From: Flavobacterium geliluteum
GTDB lineage: Bacteria > Bacteroidota > Bacteroidia > Flavobacteriales > Flavobacteriaceae
Direction of reading: 5' to 3'
Length of the DNA stretch: 60,284 nucleotides
NCBI RefSeq assembly: GCF_017948595.1
Contig: NZ_JAGFBV010000028.1
Coordinates: 1-60,284 of the forward strand
Made by a program: the position numbers and the translations under genes. Each line of letters begins with the position of its first letter. Positions within the stretch are counted from its first letter, which is position 1. Shown here one piece after another: positions 43,323 through 51,638 of the stretch. The notes beneath the pieces were generated by a model. That model was not told where the DNA came from. It saw only the letters and a program-made list of their open reading frames with translations, and did no database searches.

Positions 43323-46295
43323 ATGCAGAATAAAGGACTTATTAAATTTTTCGCAATTCTATTTGCATTGGTAAGTATTTACCAACTTTCGTTCACTTTT
43401 GTGGCAAATAATGTCAAAAGTGAAGCCAAAGCCTTTGCAGGAGATAATCCTGATAAAGAGCTAAAATATTTAGATTCTATTGATAAAGTATCAGTGCTAA
43501 ATTTAGGTTTTACAAACTTTACTTATAATGAAGTAAAAAACAAGCAAATCAATAAAGGTCTTGACTTAGAAGGAGGAATCAATGTAATTCTTCAAATTTC
43601 TATTAAAGATGTATTGAAAGGATTGTCAAACAATTCTAAAAATCCTGTTTTTAATAAATCTTTGGCAGATGCAACAGCAAATTTAGAGGGAAATAAAACT
43701 TATTTAAATAAATTTTTTGAAGCTTTTGAAGCCAATTCTAAAGGAACTACAAGATTAGCAGATTCTGATATTTTTGCTAACAGAAGTTTACAAGGTGAAG
43801 GCGGAATCGATATTAAAATGAGCGATTCTGAAGCGCAAAAAGTAATCAAAAGAAAAGTTGAGGAGTCTATCGAAAGTGCTTACAAAGTATTAAGAGAGCG
43901 TATCGACAAATTTGGTGTTACACAGCCTAACATTCAAAAATTAGGAGAAACCGGAAGAATTTTAGTTGAGCTTCCTGGTGCTAAAGATGTTGATAGAATT
44001 AAAAAATTATTAGGTGGTAAAGCGCAATTAGAGTTTTGGGAAACCTACAAAATCGAAGAAATTGGTAATTTCTTAGGAGCTGCTAACGAAGCTTTAAAGA
44101 AAACTGAAATCAAAAAAACAGAAACTCAGCCCGTTGTTAAAGATTCATTGAATGCTTTATTGACAGATACTAAGGATTCTGCAGATGTTAAAAAAGGAAA
44201 TAATCCTTTGTTTGATAAAATTATAATGAATGGTGGTGGTCCAATTTTAGGGTATTTTGCACCAAAAGATACGGCAACTATCAATGCTTATTTTAAGAGA
44301 CCGGAAATTAGAGTTTTATTGGCTGTTGATCAACACAATGCAAAATTTGTATGGAGTAAACCAACTACCATTAAAGATGCAAAAGAAAAAGATGTTGAGG
44401 TAGTAGAATTATATGCTTTAAAAGGAAATAGAGACAATGCTCCGGCAATGAGCGGTGGTGTTGTAACAGATGCAAAAGATACTTTTGACCAATTAGGAAA
44501 ACCTGCTGTTTCTATGCAAATGAACAGCCAAGGTGCGAGAACTTGGGAAGAATTAACAGGAAGAGCTTTTTCTCAAAAAGGATATATTGCGATCGTTTTA
44601 GATAATATCGTATATTCTGCTCCAGGAGTTACAAGTGGTCCAATTGCAGGTGGAAGATCTGAAATTACAGGTTCTTTTGATGTAGCTGAAACTAAAGATT
44701 TAGCCAACGTATTAAACGCAGGTAAACTTCCAGCTTCTGCAGATATTATTCAATCTACTGTAGTAGGGCCATCTTTGGGTCAGGCTGCAATTGATGCAGG
44801 TATGACTTCTTCAATCGTTGGATTCTTATTGGTATGTATCTGGATGGTATTTTATTATGGTAAAGCAGGTTGGTACGCAAATCTTGCATTATTATTAAAC
44901 TTACTTTTCTTGTTCGGAATTATGGCAAGTTTTGGTTTTGTATTGACATTGCCAGGTATTGCGGGTATCGTACTTACGTTAGGTACTGCGGTAGATGCGA
45001 ACATTATTATTTATGAAAGAGCAAAAGAAGAATTGCGAGATGGTAAATCTTTATCTGAGGCTGTTGCCGCTTCATACGGATGGCACGGTGCAATGCGTTC
45101 TATTATTGATGCCAACGTTACCCACGTATTAACAGGAGCGATCTTGTTTATCTTTGGAACAGGTCCTATCAAAGGTTTTGCTTTAACATTGCTTATTGGT
45201 ATCGCAACTTCATTGTTTACATCAATCTTTATTGCTAGAATTTTTATCGATAGAAATATCGCTGGAAAGGGAGATTTGACTTTCTCAACTTCAATTACTA
45301 AAAATTGGTTTACTAATTTCCACTTTGATTTTATTAAAGTTAAAAAATTCACTTATATCTTCTCTTCAATTGTAGTAATTGTGAGTTTGATTTCTATCTT
45401 TTTCGTTAACGGATTAGATCAGGGTGTTGACTTTGTTGGAGGAAGAACTTTTCAGGTAAAATTTGAAAAACCAGTTGATGCAACTGTAGTTTCAGACGAA
45501 TTATCTGCTGCTTTCGGAACTCCTGTTGAAGCTAAAATTTTAGGAGATGACGATCAATTAAAAATTACTACAAAATATAAAATCAAAGAAGATGGAGTAG
45601 CGGTAGATAAAGAAGTAAACGAGAAATTATATGCTGCTTTGGCAAAATATTATCCAAATACTTCTTATGAGAAATTCATCAATTCTTATGATGGTAAACA
45701 AGTTGGAGTATTACAAGCTTCTAAAGTAGGAGCTTCTATCTCTGAAGACATCAAAACCAACTCATATTGGGCAGTACTTGGTGCAATGGCGGTTATTTTC
45801 TTATACTTAATGATTTCTTTCCGTAAATGGCAATATTCATTAGGTGCGATTGCGGCGGTTGCGCATGACGTAATCTTTGTATTAGGAATCTATTCTTTAT
45901 GCTATAAATTTATGCCTTTCCACATGGAAATGGACCAGCACTTTATCGCAGCAATCCTTACCGTTATTGGTTACTCTATGAATGATACCGTAATTGTATT
46001 TGATAGAATTAGAGAGTTTATCATTGGTAATCGTAAAGGTAGTTTTGAAGATATTGTAAATGCTTCTATTAATACTACATTATCAAGAACGTTGAATACT
46101 TCATTAATGATGATTATCGTTTTATTGACAATGTTCCTTTTTGGAGGAGAATCAATAAGAGGATTTATCTTCGCTATGTTGATCGGTATTGTGGTAGGTA
46201 CTTATTCTTCATTATTTATCGCAACACCCGTTTTGGTTGACACGATTTCTAAAGACGACAAGCATAACATCGAAGAGAAACACAAACAAGCATAA
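43323..46295 (+). CDS. secDF: Fused protein translocase subunit SecDF
   Basis: A 990-residue single polypeptide combining SecD (about 1-650) and SecF (about 660-990). The SecD part has the first transmembrane helix (10-28), the periplasmic P1 region including GLDLEGGINVILQI and ERIDKFGVTQPNIQKLG, and the transmembrane block with GTAVDANIIIYERAKEEL. The SecF part shows GVDFVGGRTFQVKF and MNDTVIVFDRIRE. It uses proton flow to help pull secreted proteins across the inner membrane after SecA and SecYEG. The fusion is usual in Bacteroidota and explains the absence of separate secD and secF. Confidence 0.96.
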   Translation: MQNKGLIKFFAILFALVSIYQLSFTFVANNVKSEAKAFAGDNPDKELKYLDSIDKVSVLNLGFTNFTYNEVKNKQINKGLDLEGGINVILQISIKDVLKGLSNNSKNPVFNKSLADATANLEGNKTYLNKFFEAFEANSKGTTRLADSDIFANRSLQGEGGIDIKMSDSEAQKVIKRKVEESIESAYKVLRERIDKFGVTQPNIQKLGETGRILVELPGAKDVDRIKKLLGGKAQLEFWETYKIEEIGNFLGAANEALKKTEIKKTETQPVVKDSLNALLTDTKDSADVKKGNNPLFDKIIMNGGGPILGYFAPKDTATINAYFKRPEIRVLLAVDQHNAKFVWSKPTTIKDAKEKDVEVVELYALKGNRDNAPAMSGGVVTDAKDTFDQLGKPAVSMQMNSQGARTWEELTGRAFSQKGYIAIVLDNIVYSAPGVTSGPIAGGRSEITGSFDVAETKDLANVLNAGKLPASADIIQSTVVGPSLGQAAIDAGMTSSIVGFLLVCIWMVFYYGKAGWYANLALLLNLLFLFGIMASFGFVLTLPGIAGIVLTLGTAVDANIIIYERAKEELRDGKSLSEAVAASYGWHGAMRSIIDANVTHVLTGAILFIFGTGPIKGFALTLLIGIATSLFTSIFIARIFIDRNIAGKGDLTFSTSITKNWFTNFHFDFIKVKKFTYIFSSIVVIVSLISIFFVNGLDQGVDFVGGRTFQVKFEKPVDATVVSDELSAAFGTPVEAKILGDDDQLKITTKYKIKEDGVAVDKEVNEKLYAALAKYYPNTSYEKFINSYDGKQVGVLQASKVGASISEDIKTNSYWAVLGAMAVIFLYLMISFRKWQYSLGAIAAVAHDVIFVLGIYSLCYKFMPFHMEMDQHFIAAILTVIGYSMNDTVIVFDRIREFIIGNRKGSFEDIVNASINTTLSRTLNTSLMMIIVLLTMFLFGGESIRGFIFAMLIGIVVGTYSSLFIATPVLVDTISKDDKHNIEEKHKQA

Positions 46296-46316
46296 TAAGC
46301 AAGTTTATCAAGATAG

Positions 46317-46348
46317 AAAAGAGCCAACGAAAGTTGGCTCTTTTTTTT
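46317..46348 (+). terminator. Intrinsic terminator after secDF
   Basis: Perfect arms gagccaac / gttggctc with a GAAA tetraloop and a T8 run, 25 bp after the stop. Confidence 0.95.
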
Positions 46349-46376
46349 GTTATCTTTAGTTTTGTAAATACCACTT

Positions 46377-46991
46377 ATGAATAGAAAATTACTTTTAGCG
46401 CTGCTGTTTCTTTTTACTCTTCTAAAGCTTTCAGCGCAAGAAAAGAATAACGCTTTTAAAATAGGTTTTAATTTTGGTTTTGGTAGTGAGTTTAATAACA
46501 GAAACTACACGTTTACGAATCATTTTTATAAGATGCAATTGTATTATACTTTGAAGGAAAAGAAAAACTTTCAATATGAAATTTTAGTTCAGCCGGAAGT
46601 TAATTTTGGTAAACATCAGTTGCTTAATTTTTATTTTGTTCAGCCATTTGAACCTGATTATCTCGAAAAAAGAGAGCGATTTACCAAACTAAAAACCGTT
46701 CATGAATATGTTTTAAACCTCGGATTTCTTATTCGAAAACCTATTAGCAAAACTTTTTCTTTTTATGTTTTAGGAAGTATTGGTCCTATGATTACTGATA
46801 CTGAAACAGAGAGGATGTCTGAAGGTTTTGCTTTTGCGGATGTTTTAGCCGTTGGTTTTTCAATAAAAGCAGATAGATTTCAATTTGATTTTCGTCCGAG
46901 CGTAAGACATGTTTCTAATGCTGGTTTTAATGATAAAAATGCGGGTTATAACACTAAGAATATTGAATTGGGTGTATCTTATGGTTTGTGA
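46377..46991 (+). CDS. PagL-like/acyloxyacyl hydrolase-type outer-membrane protein
   Basis: A 204-residue beta-barrel protein with a signal peptide ending LSA-Q near residue 20. The barrel strands have alternating hydrophobic residues (KIGFNFGFGSEF, YEILVQPEVNFG). The C-terminus holds R-H178-V-S-N-A-G then DKNAGYNTKNIELG, matching the PagL lipid A deacylase signature (His-x-Ser-Asn-Ala, then an Asn-x-Gly-x-Asn loop) and ending in a terminal strand. In PagL the His and Ser remove the 3-O-linked acyl chain of lipid A. The activity is inferred from the motif. It stands alone after secDF. Confidence 0.7.
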   Translation: MNRKLLLALLFLFTLLKLSAQEKNNAFKIGFNFGFGSEFNNRNYTFTNHFYKMQLYYTLKEKKNFQYEILVQPEVNFGKHQLLNFYFVQPFEPDYLEKRERFTKLKTVHEYVLNLGFLIRKPISKTFSFYVLGSIGPMITDTETERMSEGFAFADVLAVGFSIKADRFQFDFRPSVRHVSNAGFNDKNAGYNTKNIELGVSYGL

Positions 46992-47154
46992 GTTTTTTAA
47001 ATCATATAAGTTATATAAGGGGGGGTGTGAAAAATCGTCGATGTATGACGAAAAAAACTTAAAACAGATTTTACAAAAAGTGATTTTAAAAATTTACCAT
47101 AAAAAATAGAATACTTATTAAACTAAAAGGTCTTATGAATGATAGATTTCTAAT
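46992..47154. other. Intergenic stretch with a G7 tract and small hairpin
   Basis: A run of seven G at about 47019-47025 is unusual in this AT-rich genome. It is followed by tcgtc-gatgtat-gacga (47036-47052) and A/T-rich sequence. I see no gene or promoter in it. Confidence 0.35.
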
Positions 47155-47230
47155 CTAGCCCCGATGGGAGTGATATCCTTTTGCTGGCTGCGGCCAGCCA
47201 GGAAAAGATATAGCGTACAGCGGGACTAAA
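47155..47230 (+). ncRNA. Flavo-1-like RNA
   Basis: The outer stem pairs TAGCCCCG (47156 onward) with CGGGACTA (47220-47227). Inside, ctggctg-cggc-cagccag forms a perfect hairpin, and atcctttt pairs with gaaaagat. The element resembles the Flavo-1 RNA motif of Bacteroidota, as I remember its consensus, and it lies between convergent or facing genes without coding potential. The function of Flavo-1 is unknown. The strand is chosen from memory of the motif; the fold is nearly symmetric. Confidence 0.55.
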
Positions 47231-47269
47231 TGCTATTGTGAAACGTTTGGTTCTGCTTCTTAGTTAAAA

Positions 47270-47303
47270 AAAAACGCCCAATACGTTAAAGATATTGGGC
47301 GTT
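47270..47303 (-). terminator. Intrinsic terminator after lgt
   Basis: Arms cgcccaata / tattgggcg (10 bp with flanking A-T pairs); reading on the minus strand a long T run follows. It lies 20 bp after the lgt stop and closes the folE-cysS-yidD-lgt run. Confidence 0.9.
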
Positions 47304-47322
47304 ATATATTTGATAAAATTTT

Positions 47323-48282
47323 TTACGAATTCGCGAGAGGATTTTTATGTGCTCTAATGATAAAGAAAGCTCCTATGAGGATAAATGGAATACTTAGCCA
47401 TTGTCCTGTTGAGAATAAGCCCAACTCGCTTTCAAAACCGCCTTGACTTTCTTTTACGCTTTCTACAACAAAACGAACTACAAATAAAAGCACCAAAAAC
47501 AACCCGAATAAATAGCCTGATTTAAGTCTGGCATTTGTTTTCCAGTACAGAAAGTACAAGATTGCAAATACAAATATATAACAGAAACCTTCGTACAATT
47601 GTGTGGCATGTCGTGCTGGAACTTCGGCCAAAAGATTTGCAAATTTAGGATCGGTTGCAATGGCAGTGTAGGCCTCTTTTGGATCTGAAATTCCTGTCGC
47701 TTTTACTGCATCGGCTTTGCTAAAATGATCGTGAAGAAAACGAATTCCGAATGAAGAAGTAGTTTCGTTTCCGATGATTTCAGAATTCATAAAGTTTCCT
47801 AAACGAACGAAAACTGCGCCACTCGCAACTGGAATTACAACTCTGTCTAAAATCCAGATTAAAGGGCGTTTTAAGATTTTTTTACTGTAATAATACATGG
47901 CTACAATAATAGAAATCGCTGCTCCATGACTTGCTAAACCCTGAAAACCGGTAAATTCCCAGCCTTTTATAAAGCCAAACAGTGATGAACCGGCATGTTC
48001 TCTAATTGGTAAAATGATTTCAATAAGGTGATTTCGATAATATTCCCAGTCATAAAAGAAAACATGTCCTAAACGAGCTCCAATTAAGGTAGCAAGGACT
48101 GTCCAAACAAATAAAGAATCTAGTTTTTCAAGAGATTCGTTTTCGCGTTCAAAAATCTTTTTCATCAGGTACCAGCCTAATCCAAAAGCAATTACGAACA
48201 TTAAACTGTAATAACGAATCATAAAAAATCCCAAATCGATTCCTTCAGAAGGGTTCCAGACCATGTTTAAGGTGTGTGTCAT
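47323..48282 (-). CDS. lgt: Prolipoprotein diacylglyceryl transferase
   Basis: A 319-residue inner-membrane protein with about seven transmembrane helices. The Lgt signature RLGNFMNSEIIGNETTSSFG lies near residues 161-180, with the upstream HxG and ARLGHVFFYDW segment (near 90) and the C-terminal Arg-rich helix RFVVESVKESQ. It transfers diacylglycerol to the lipobox Cys of preprolipoproteins, the first step for proteins such as the lipoproteins at 6084 and 30312. It is last in a minus-strand run after yidD (65-bp gap). Confidence 0.95.
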   Translation of the reverse strand: MTHTLNMVWNPSEGIDLGFFMIRYYSLMFVIAFGLGWYLMKKIFERENESLEKLDSLFVWTVLATLIGARLGHVFFYDWEYYRNHLIEIILPIREHAGSSLFGFIKGWEFTGFQGLASHGAAISIIVAMYYYSKKILKRPLIWILDRVVIPVASGAVFVRLGNFMNSEIIGNETTSSFGIRFLHDHFSKADAVKATGISDPKEAYTAIATDPKFANLLAEVPARHATQLYEGFCYIFVFAILYFLYWKTNARLKSGYLFGLFLVLLFVVRFVVESVKESQGGFESELGLFSTGQWLSIPFILIGAFFIIRAHKNPLANS

Positions 48283-48347
48283 GTAGTATTATTTTTTTAT
48301 TGATTGTAAAAATAAATATTAAAAGCAGAGTTAGTCTTTATAAAAAG

Positions 48348-48590
48348 TTAATGTTTGTGTAAACATTTCTTTTCGGGAACTGGGTCGTAGCCTGTTCTTC
48401 CCCATGGGTGGCAGCTCAAAATACGTTTGATCCCCAAATAACCACCATAAAATAATCCGTGTAGCTGTAAAGCCTGAATCATGTAGCTGGAACAGGTAGG
48501 TTCAAATCGGCATGACGCTGGAGTGAAAGGCGAAATGGCACTTTGATAAAACCGAACCAACAATACAAATGGGTATATGAGGAATTTCAT
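48348..48590 (-). CDS. yidD: Membrane protein insertion efficiency factor YidD
   Basis: An 80-residue protein with the whole family signature: FYQSAISPFTPASCRFEPTCSSYMIQAL followed by HGLFYGGYLGIKRILSCHPWGRTGYDPVP. Four conserved Cys are present. YidD is thought to help membrane-protein insertion with YidC. It lies between cysS and lgt on the minus strand. Confidence 0.95.
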   Translation of the reverse strand: MKFLIYPFVLLVRFYQSAISPFTPASCRFEPTCSSYMIQALQLHGLFYGGYLGIKRILSCHPWGRTGYDPVPEKKCLHKH

Positions 48591-48702
48591 GATTTAAGAT
48601 TAGTGATTGTTGATTTATGATTTTAGATTTTTTATAATGGTAATTTTAAACATATAAATTTATTCATTCTGAAATCAAAAATCGTTAATCAAATATCTAA
48701 AA

Positions 48703-50256
48703 TTAATTGACACTAAACGAAGTTCCTTCTTTTCCGTCTTTCAACTGGATACCTAAGGCAATCAATTGATCGCGTATCTGGTCAGAAAGTGCGAAGTTTT
48801 TATCCGCTCTGGCTTGATTTCTCATTCCGATAAGCATATTAACTACGCCTTCTAGTTTGTCGTTATTGCCGTCAGCAACGTTTTCATCACTCAAACCCAA
48901 AACATCAAAAACAAAAGCATGCATTGTTGAGGCAAATAATTTTAAATCTTCATCATTTAAAGATGCTTTTTGGTCTTTTATTAAATTAACAAAACGAACA
49001 CCTTCAAATAAATGTGCAATGAGGATTGGCGTATTGAAATCATCATTCATAGCTTCATAGCAAGAATTTCTCCAAGTATGGATATCCAAATTGTTTTCAC
49101 CCGTGCCAAATATATTTGAGATTAGTATGTCTGTTTTTAGTGTGTGGTTTTTGAACTCTTTTGGTTGCTCAAACTTTTTTATTGCTTCTTTTAGTTCATC
49201 TACAGCTTCCATCAATCTTTTGTATCCTTTTTCGGCAGCTACAATAGCATCATCAGAAAAATCTAAAATACTGCGGTAATGCGCCTGCAACATAAAAAAA
49301 CGAGTTACAGAAGCCGAAAAAGCTTTACTTAAAATAGTATTGTCACCACTTAAAATTTCGCCGGGTAAAATATTATTCCCTGTCGATTTTGCCATTTTCT
49401 TACCGTTTAAAGTAAGCATATTGGCATGCATCCAATAATTTACCGGAGACTGACCTGTACAGGCTTCGTTTTGAGCGATTTCGCATTCATGGTGAGGGAA
49501 TTTTAAATCCATTCCACCTCCGTGAATGTCAAAATGATTGCCTAAATATTTGGTGCTCATTGCAGTACATTCAAGGTGCCAACCTGGGAAACCATCGCTC
49601 CACGGAGAAGGCCACCTCATAATATGCTGTGGTTCTGCTTTTTTCCAAAGAGCAAAATCCTGAGGGTTTCTTTTGTCAGACTGACCATCAAGATCACGTG
49701 TATTGGCTAGCATATCATCGATATTTCGACCGCTTAAAACTCCGTAATTTTTGGTTTCGTTATATTTTACAACATCAAAATAAACTGAACCGTTGGCTTC
49801 ATAACCAATTCCGGTAGCAATGATTTTTTTGATGATTTCAATTTGTTCAATAATATGTCCCGTTGCAGTAGGCTCAATACTTGGAGGTAAAAAGTTAAAA
49901 GCTTTCAAAATTTCATGAAAATCTACCGTATAACGCTGTACCACTTCCATCGGTTCTAATTGCTCCAAACGTGCCTTTTTGGCGATTTTGTCTTCGCCTT
50001 CATCAACATCATCCACGATATGACCCACGTCTGTTATGTTTCGCACATAACGCACTTTATAGCCAAGGTGTAAAAAATATCTAAAAATCACATCAAAAGA
50101 CATAAATGTTCGCACATTTCCCAAGTGTACATTGCTGTAAACCGTAGGTCCGCAAACATACATTCCAACATTTCCTTCATGGATTGGATTGAAATTTTCT
50201 TTTTCGCCCGATAACGAATTGTATATTTTCAGAGATTGAGATGTATATAAAGGCAT
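48703..50256 (-). CDS. cysS: Cysteinyl-tRNA synthetase
   Basis: About 517 residues from the ATG at 50256; a longer frame from 50310 adds 18 residues across repeat sequence and is unlikely. The zinc-binding Cys and HIGH equivalent are in MYVCGPTVYSNVHLGNVRTF near residue 14-33; WHLECTAMS and HGGGMDLKFPHHECE follow, and the KMSKS equivalent is KKMAKSTGNN near 285. It charges tRNA-Cys, whose gene is at 15038-15108. It follows the four-helix-bundle gene and folE on the minus strand. Confidence 0.95.
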   Translation of the reverse strand: MPLYTSQSLKIYNSLSGEKENFNPIHEGNVGMYVCGPTVYSNVHLGNVRTFMSFDVIFRYFLHLGYKVRYVRNITDVGHIVDDVDEGEDKIAKKARLEQLEPMEVVQRYTVDFHEILKAFNFLPPSIEPTATGHIIEQIEIIKKIIATGIGYEANGSVYFDVVKYNETKNYGVLSGRNIDDMLANTRDLDGQSDKRNPQDFALWKKAEPQHIMRWPSPWSDGFPGWHLECTAMSTKYLGNHFDIHGGGMDLKFPHHECEIAQNEACTGQSPVNYWMHANMLTLNGKKMAKSTGNNILPGEILSGDNTILSKAFSASVTRFFMLQAHYRSILDFSDDAIVAAEKGYKRLMEAVDELKEAIKKFEQPKEFKNHTLKTDILISNIFGTGENNLDIHTWRNSCYEAMNDDFNTPILIAHLFEGVRFVNLIKDQKASLNDEDLKLFASTMHAFVFDVLGLSDENVADGNNDKLEGVVNMLIGMRNQARADKNFALSDQIRDQLIALGIQLKDGKEGTSFSVN

Positions 50257-50317
50257 ATGTTTCTGTTGTTTAATCGTGATTTTGTCTAATCGTTTAACCG
50301 TTTGGATCAATTAAGTT

Positions 50318-50683
50318 TTATTCTTTTGAAAGATAGTATTTTTTTAAGCTATTTATTTGATTACAAATTTTTTCAATTTTTTCTCTACATTCTGTGTATT
50401 CCAAATCAGATAAATAATTGAGATCTTTCGAAATAATTAAATGATTTAATGTTTCCATTGCTGACGAGTATGAAATTGTTAAAAAGTGTGCTTTGTCTTT
50501 ATTAGTGTTCCGAGATGTTCCCTCTGCTATGTTTGTAGCTATTGAGGATGAACTTCTTTTTATTTGAGAAGTAATTCCGAACAATTCATTTGCTGGAAAT
50601 TTACTAGTCAATTTATAAATATCCAATATAAACATTCTCGAGTTTTGCCAAACCTCTAGCTTTTCAAAAGAAAAAGTATACAT
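50318..50683 (-). CDS. Four-helix-bundle protein (23S rRNA intervening-sequence family)
   Basis: A 121-residue all-helical protein. It begins FSFEKLEVWQNSRMF and contains FPANELFGITSQIKRSSSSIATNIAEG, the signature of the S23/IVP family named for proteins encoded in 23S rRNA intervening sequences. Members also occur free-standing, as here, and in diversity-generating retroelements as Avd, but no reverse transcriptase or template repeat is in this window. It is bordered by AACCGTTT-type repeats on both sides and separates folE from cysS, so it looks inserted into that run. Its role is unknown. Confidence 0.85.
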   Translation of the reverse strand: MYTFSFEKLEVWQNSRMFILDIYKLTSKFPANELFGITSQIKRSSSSIATNIAEGTSRNTNKDKAHFLTISYSSAMETLNHLIISKDLNYLSDLEYTECREKIEKICNQINSLKKYYLSKE

Positions 50684-50699
50684 GCTTTTTTATTTATTT

Positions 50700-50753
50700 G
50701 TTAAATCGTTTATTTGTTGGCTTATTAAACGGTTTAACAAATAAACGATTAAC
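50700..50753. repeat. Inverted repeat flanking the four-helix-bundle gene
   Basis: gttaaatcgtttatttgtt (50700-50718) pairs with aacaaataaacgattaac (50737-50753) with one unpaired base. The words aaacggttt and taaacgatt recur in the repeat near 50283-50302 on the gene's other side and at 42072-42128. Confidence 0.6.
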
Positions 50754-50760
50754 CTGATAT

Positions 50761-51432
50761 TTAAAACTGTGTTTCCAGCTTAATGTAATCTAGAAATTCT
50801 CTTCTGGTTTGAGGATCTTTAAATTTACCGCCAAATTCAGACGTTACGGTGCTGCTTTCAATATCTTTAATCCCTCTGGAATTTACGCAAAGGTGTTTGG
50901 CATCAATAACACAAGCAACATCTTCAGTACCTAAAGCTTTTTGTAGTTCTTGTACAATTTGCATGGTCAAACGCTCCTGAACCTGAGGTCTTTTGGCGTA
51001 ATACTCAACAATTCTGTTCATTTTTGACAAACCAATCACTCTTCCACTCGAGATATAAGCCACATGAGCCCTTCCGATGATCGGCAATAAGTGGTGCTCG
51101 CAGGTAGAATAAAGCGTAATGTTTTTCTCTACCAACATTTCGCCATACTTGTAATTATTGTCAAAAGTAGAAGCTTTTGGTTTTTTTGTTGGGTTTAATC
51201 CGCCAAAAATCTCCTTTACAAACATTTTTGCTACTCGGTTTGGAGTGCCTTTTATGCTGTCATCTGTCAAATCCATTCCTAAGGTTTGCAAAATGTTTTC
51301 AACATCTTTTTTTATTTTTTCTATTTTTTCATCATCGCTTAAATCAAAAGCATCTTGTCTTACAGGATTTTGTGCGTTGCTGCTAAAATGATTGTCACCT
51401 ATTTCGTCTAAAAAATCTTCGTTATTTATCAT
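50761..51432 (-). CDS. folE: GTP cyclohydrolase I
   Basis: A 223-residue protein. After an acidic N-terminal region, the FolE core has the zinc ligands in TLYSTCEHHLLPIIGRAHVAYI (near residue 110) and the later Cys in DAKHLCVNSRGI (near 180), with the active-site Lys and His in the same segments. It converts GTP to dihydroneopterin triphosphate, the entry to folate and pterin synthesis. A TATCTTTA box on the minus strand near 51472 is a likely promoter element. Confidence 0.95.
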   Translation of the reverse strand: MINNEDFLDEIGDNHFSSNAQNPVRQDAFDLSDDEKIEKIKKDVENILQTLGMDLTDDSIKGTPNRVAKMFVKEIFGGLNPTKKPKASTFDNNYKYGEMLVEKNITLYSTCEHHLLPIIGRAHVAYISSGRVIGLSKMNRIVEYYAKRPQVQERLTMQIVQELQKALGTEDVACVIDAKHLCVNSRGIKDIESSTVTSEFGGKFKDPQTRREFLDYIKLETQF

Positions 51433-51580
51433 TAAAAACTACTATTAATATGGGTATATCTTTTTAAGGCGGTAAAGATAATTAATAAAAAGCAAACCTT
51501 TTCTATCGTTTTTACTATTTAATAGCTACTTTTTGAATATAATTTAAATTCAAGTGGAAGGGGTATTTTTATATAACATA

Positions 51581-51612
51581 AAAGGCAATAACGGGATAGG
51601 TTATTGCCTTTT
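51581..51612 (-). terminator. Terminator after the aminotransferase gene
   Basis: Perfect 12-bp arms aaaggcaataac / gttattgccttt with a 7-base loop, 27 bp after the stop on the minus strand. The T tail is short. Confidence 0.75.
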
Positions 51613-51638
51613 GTAAGTTCGATTGTTTTGTTAACTTT

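Noticed and set aside
45011..45352. A 113-codon minus-strand frame within secDF
   Set aside because: Shadow of a transmembrane coding region; the secDF motifs on the plus strand are unambiguous.
50318..50683. Diversity-generating retroelement suggested by the Avd-like four-helix bundle
   Set aside because: No reverse transcriptase, template repeat or variable repeat in the window; S23-family proteins also occur alone.
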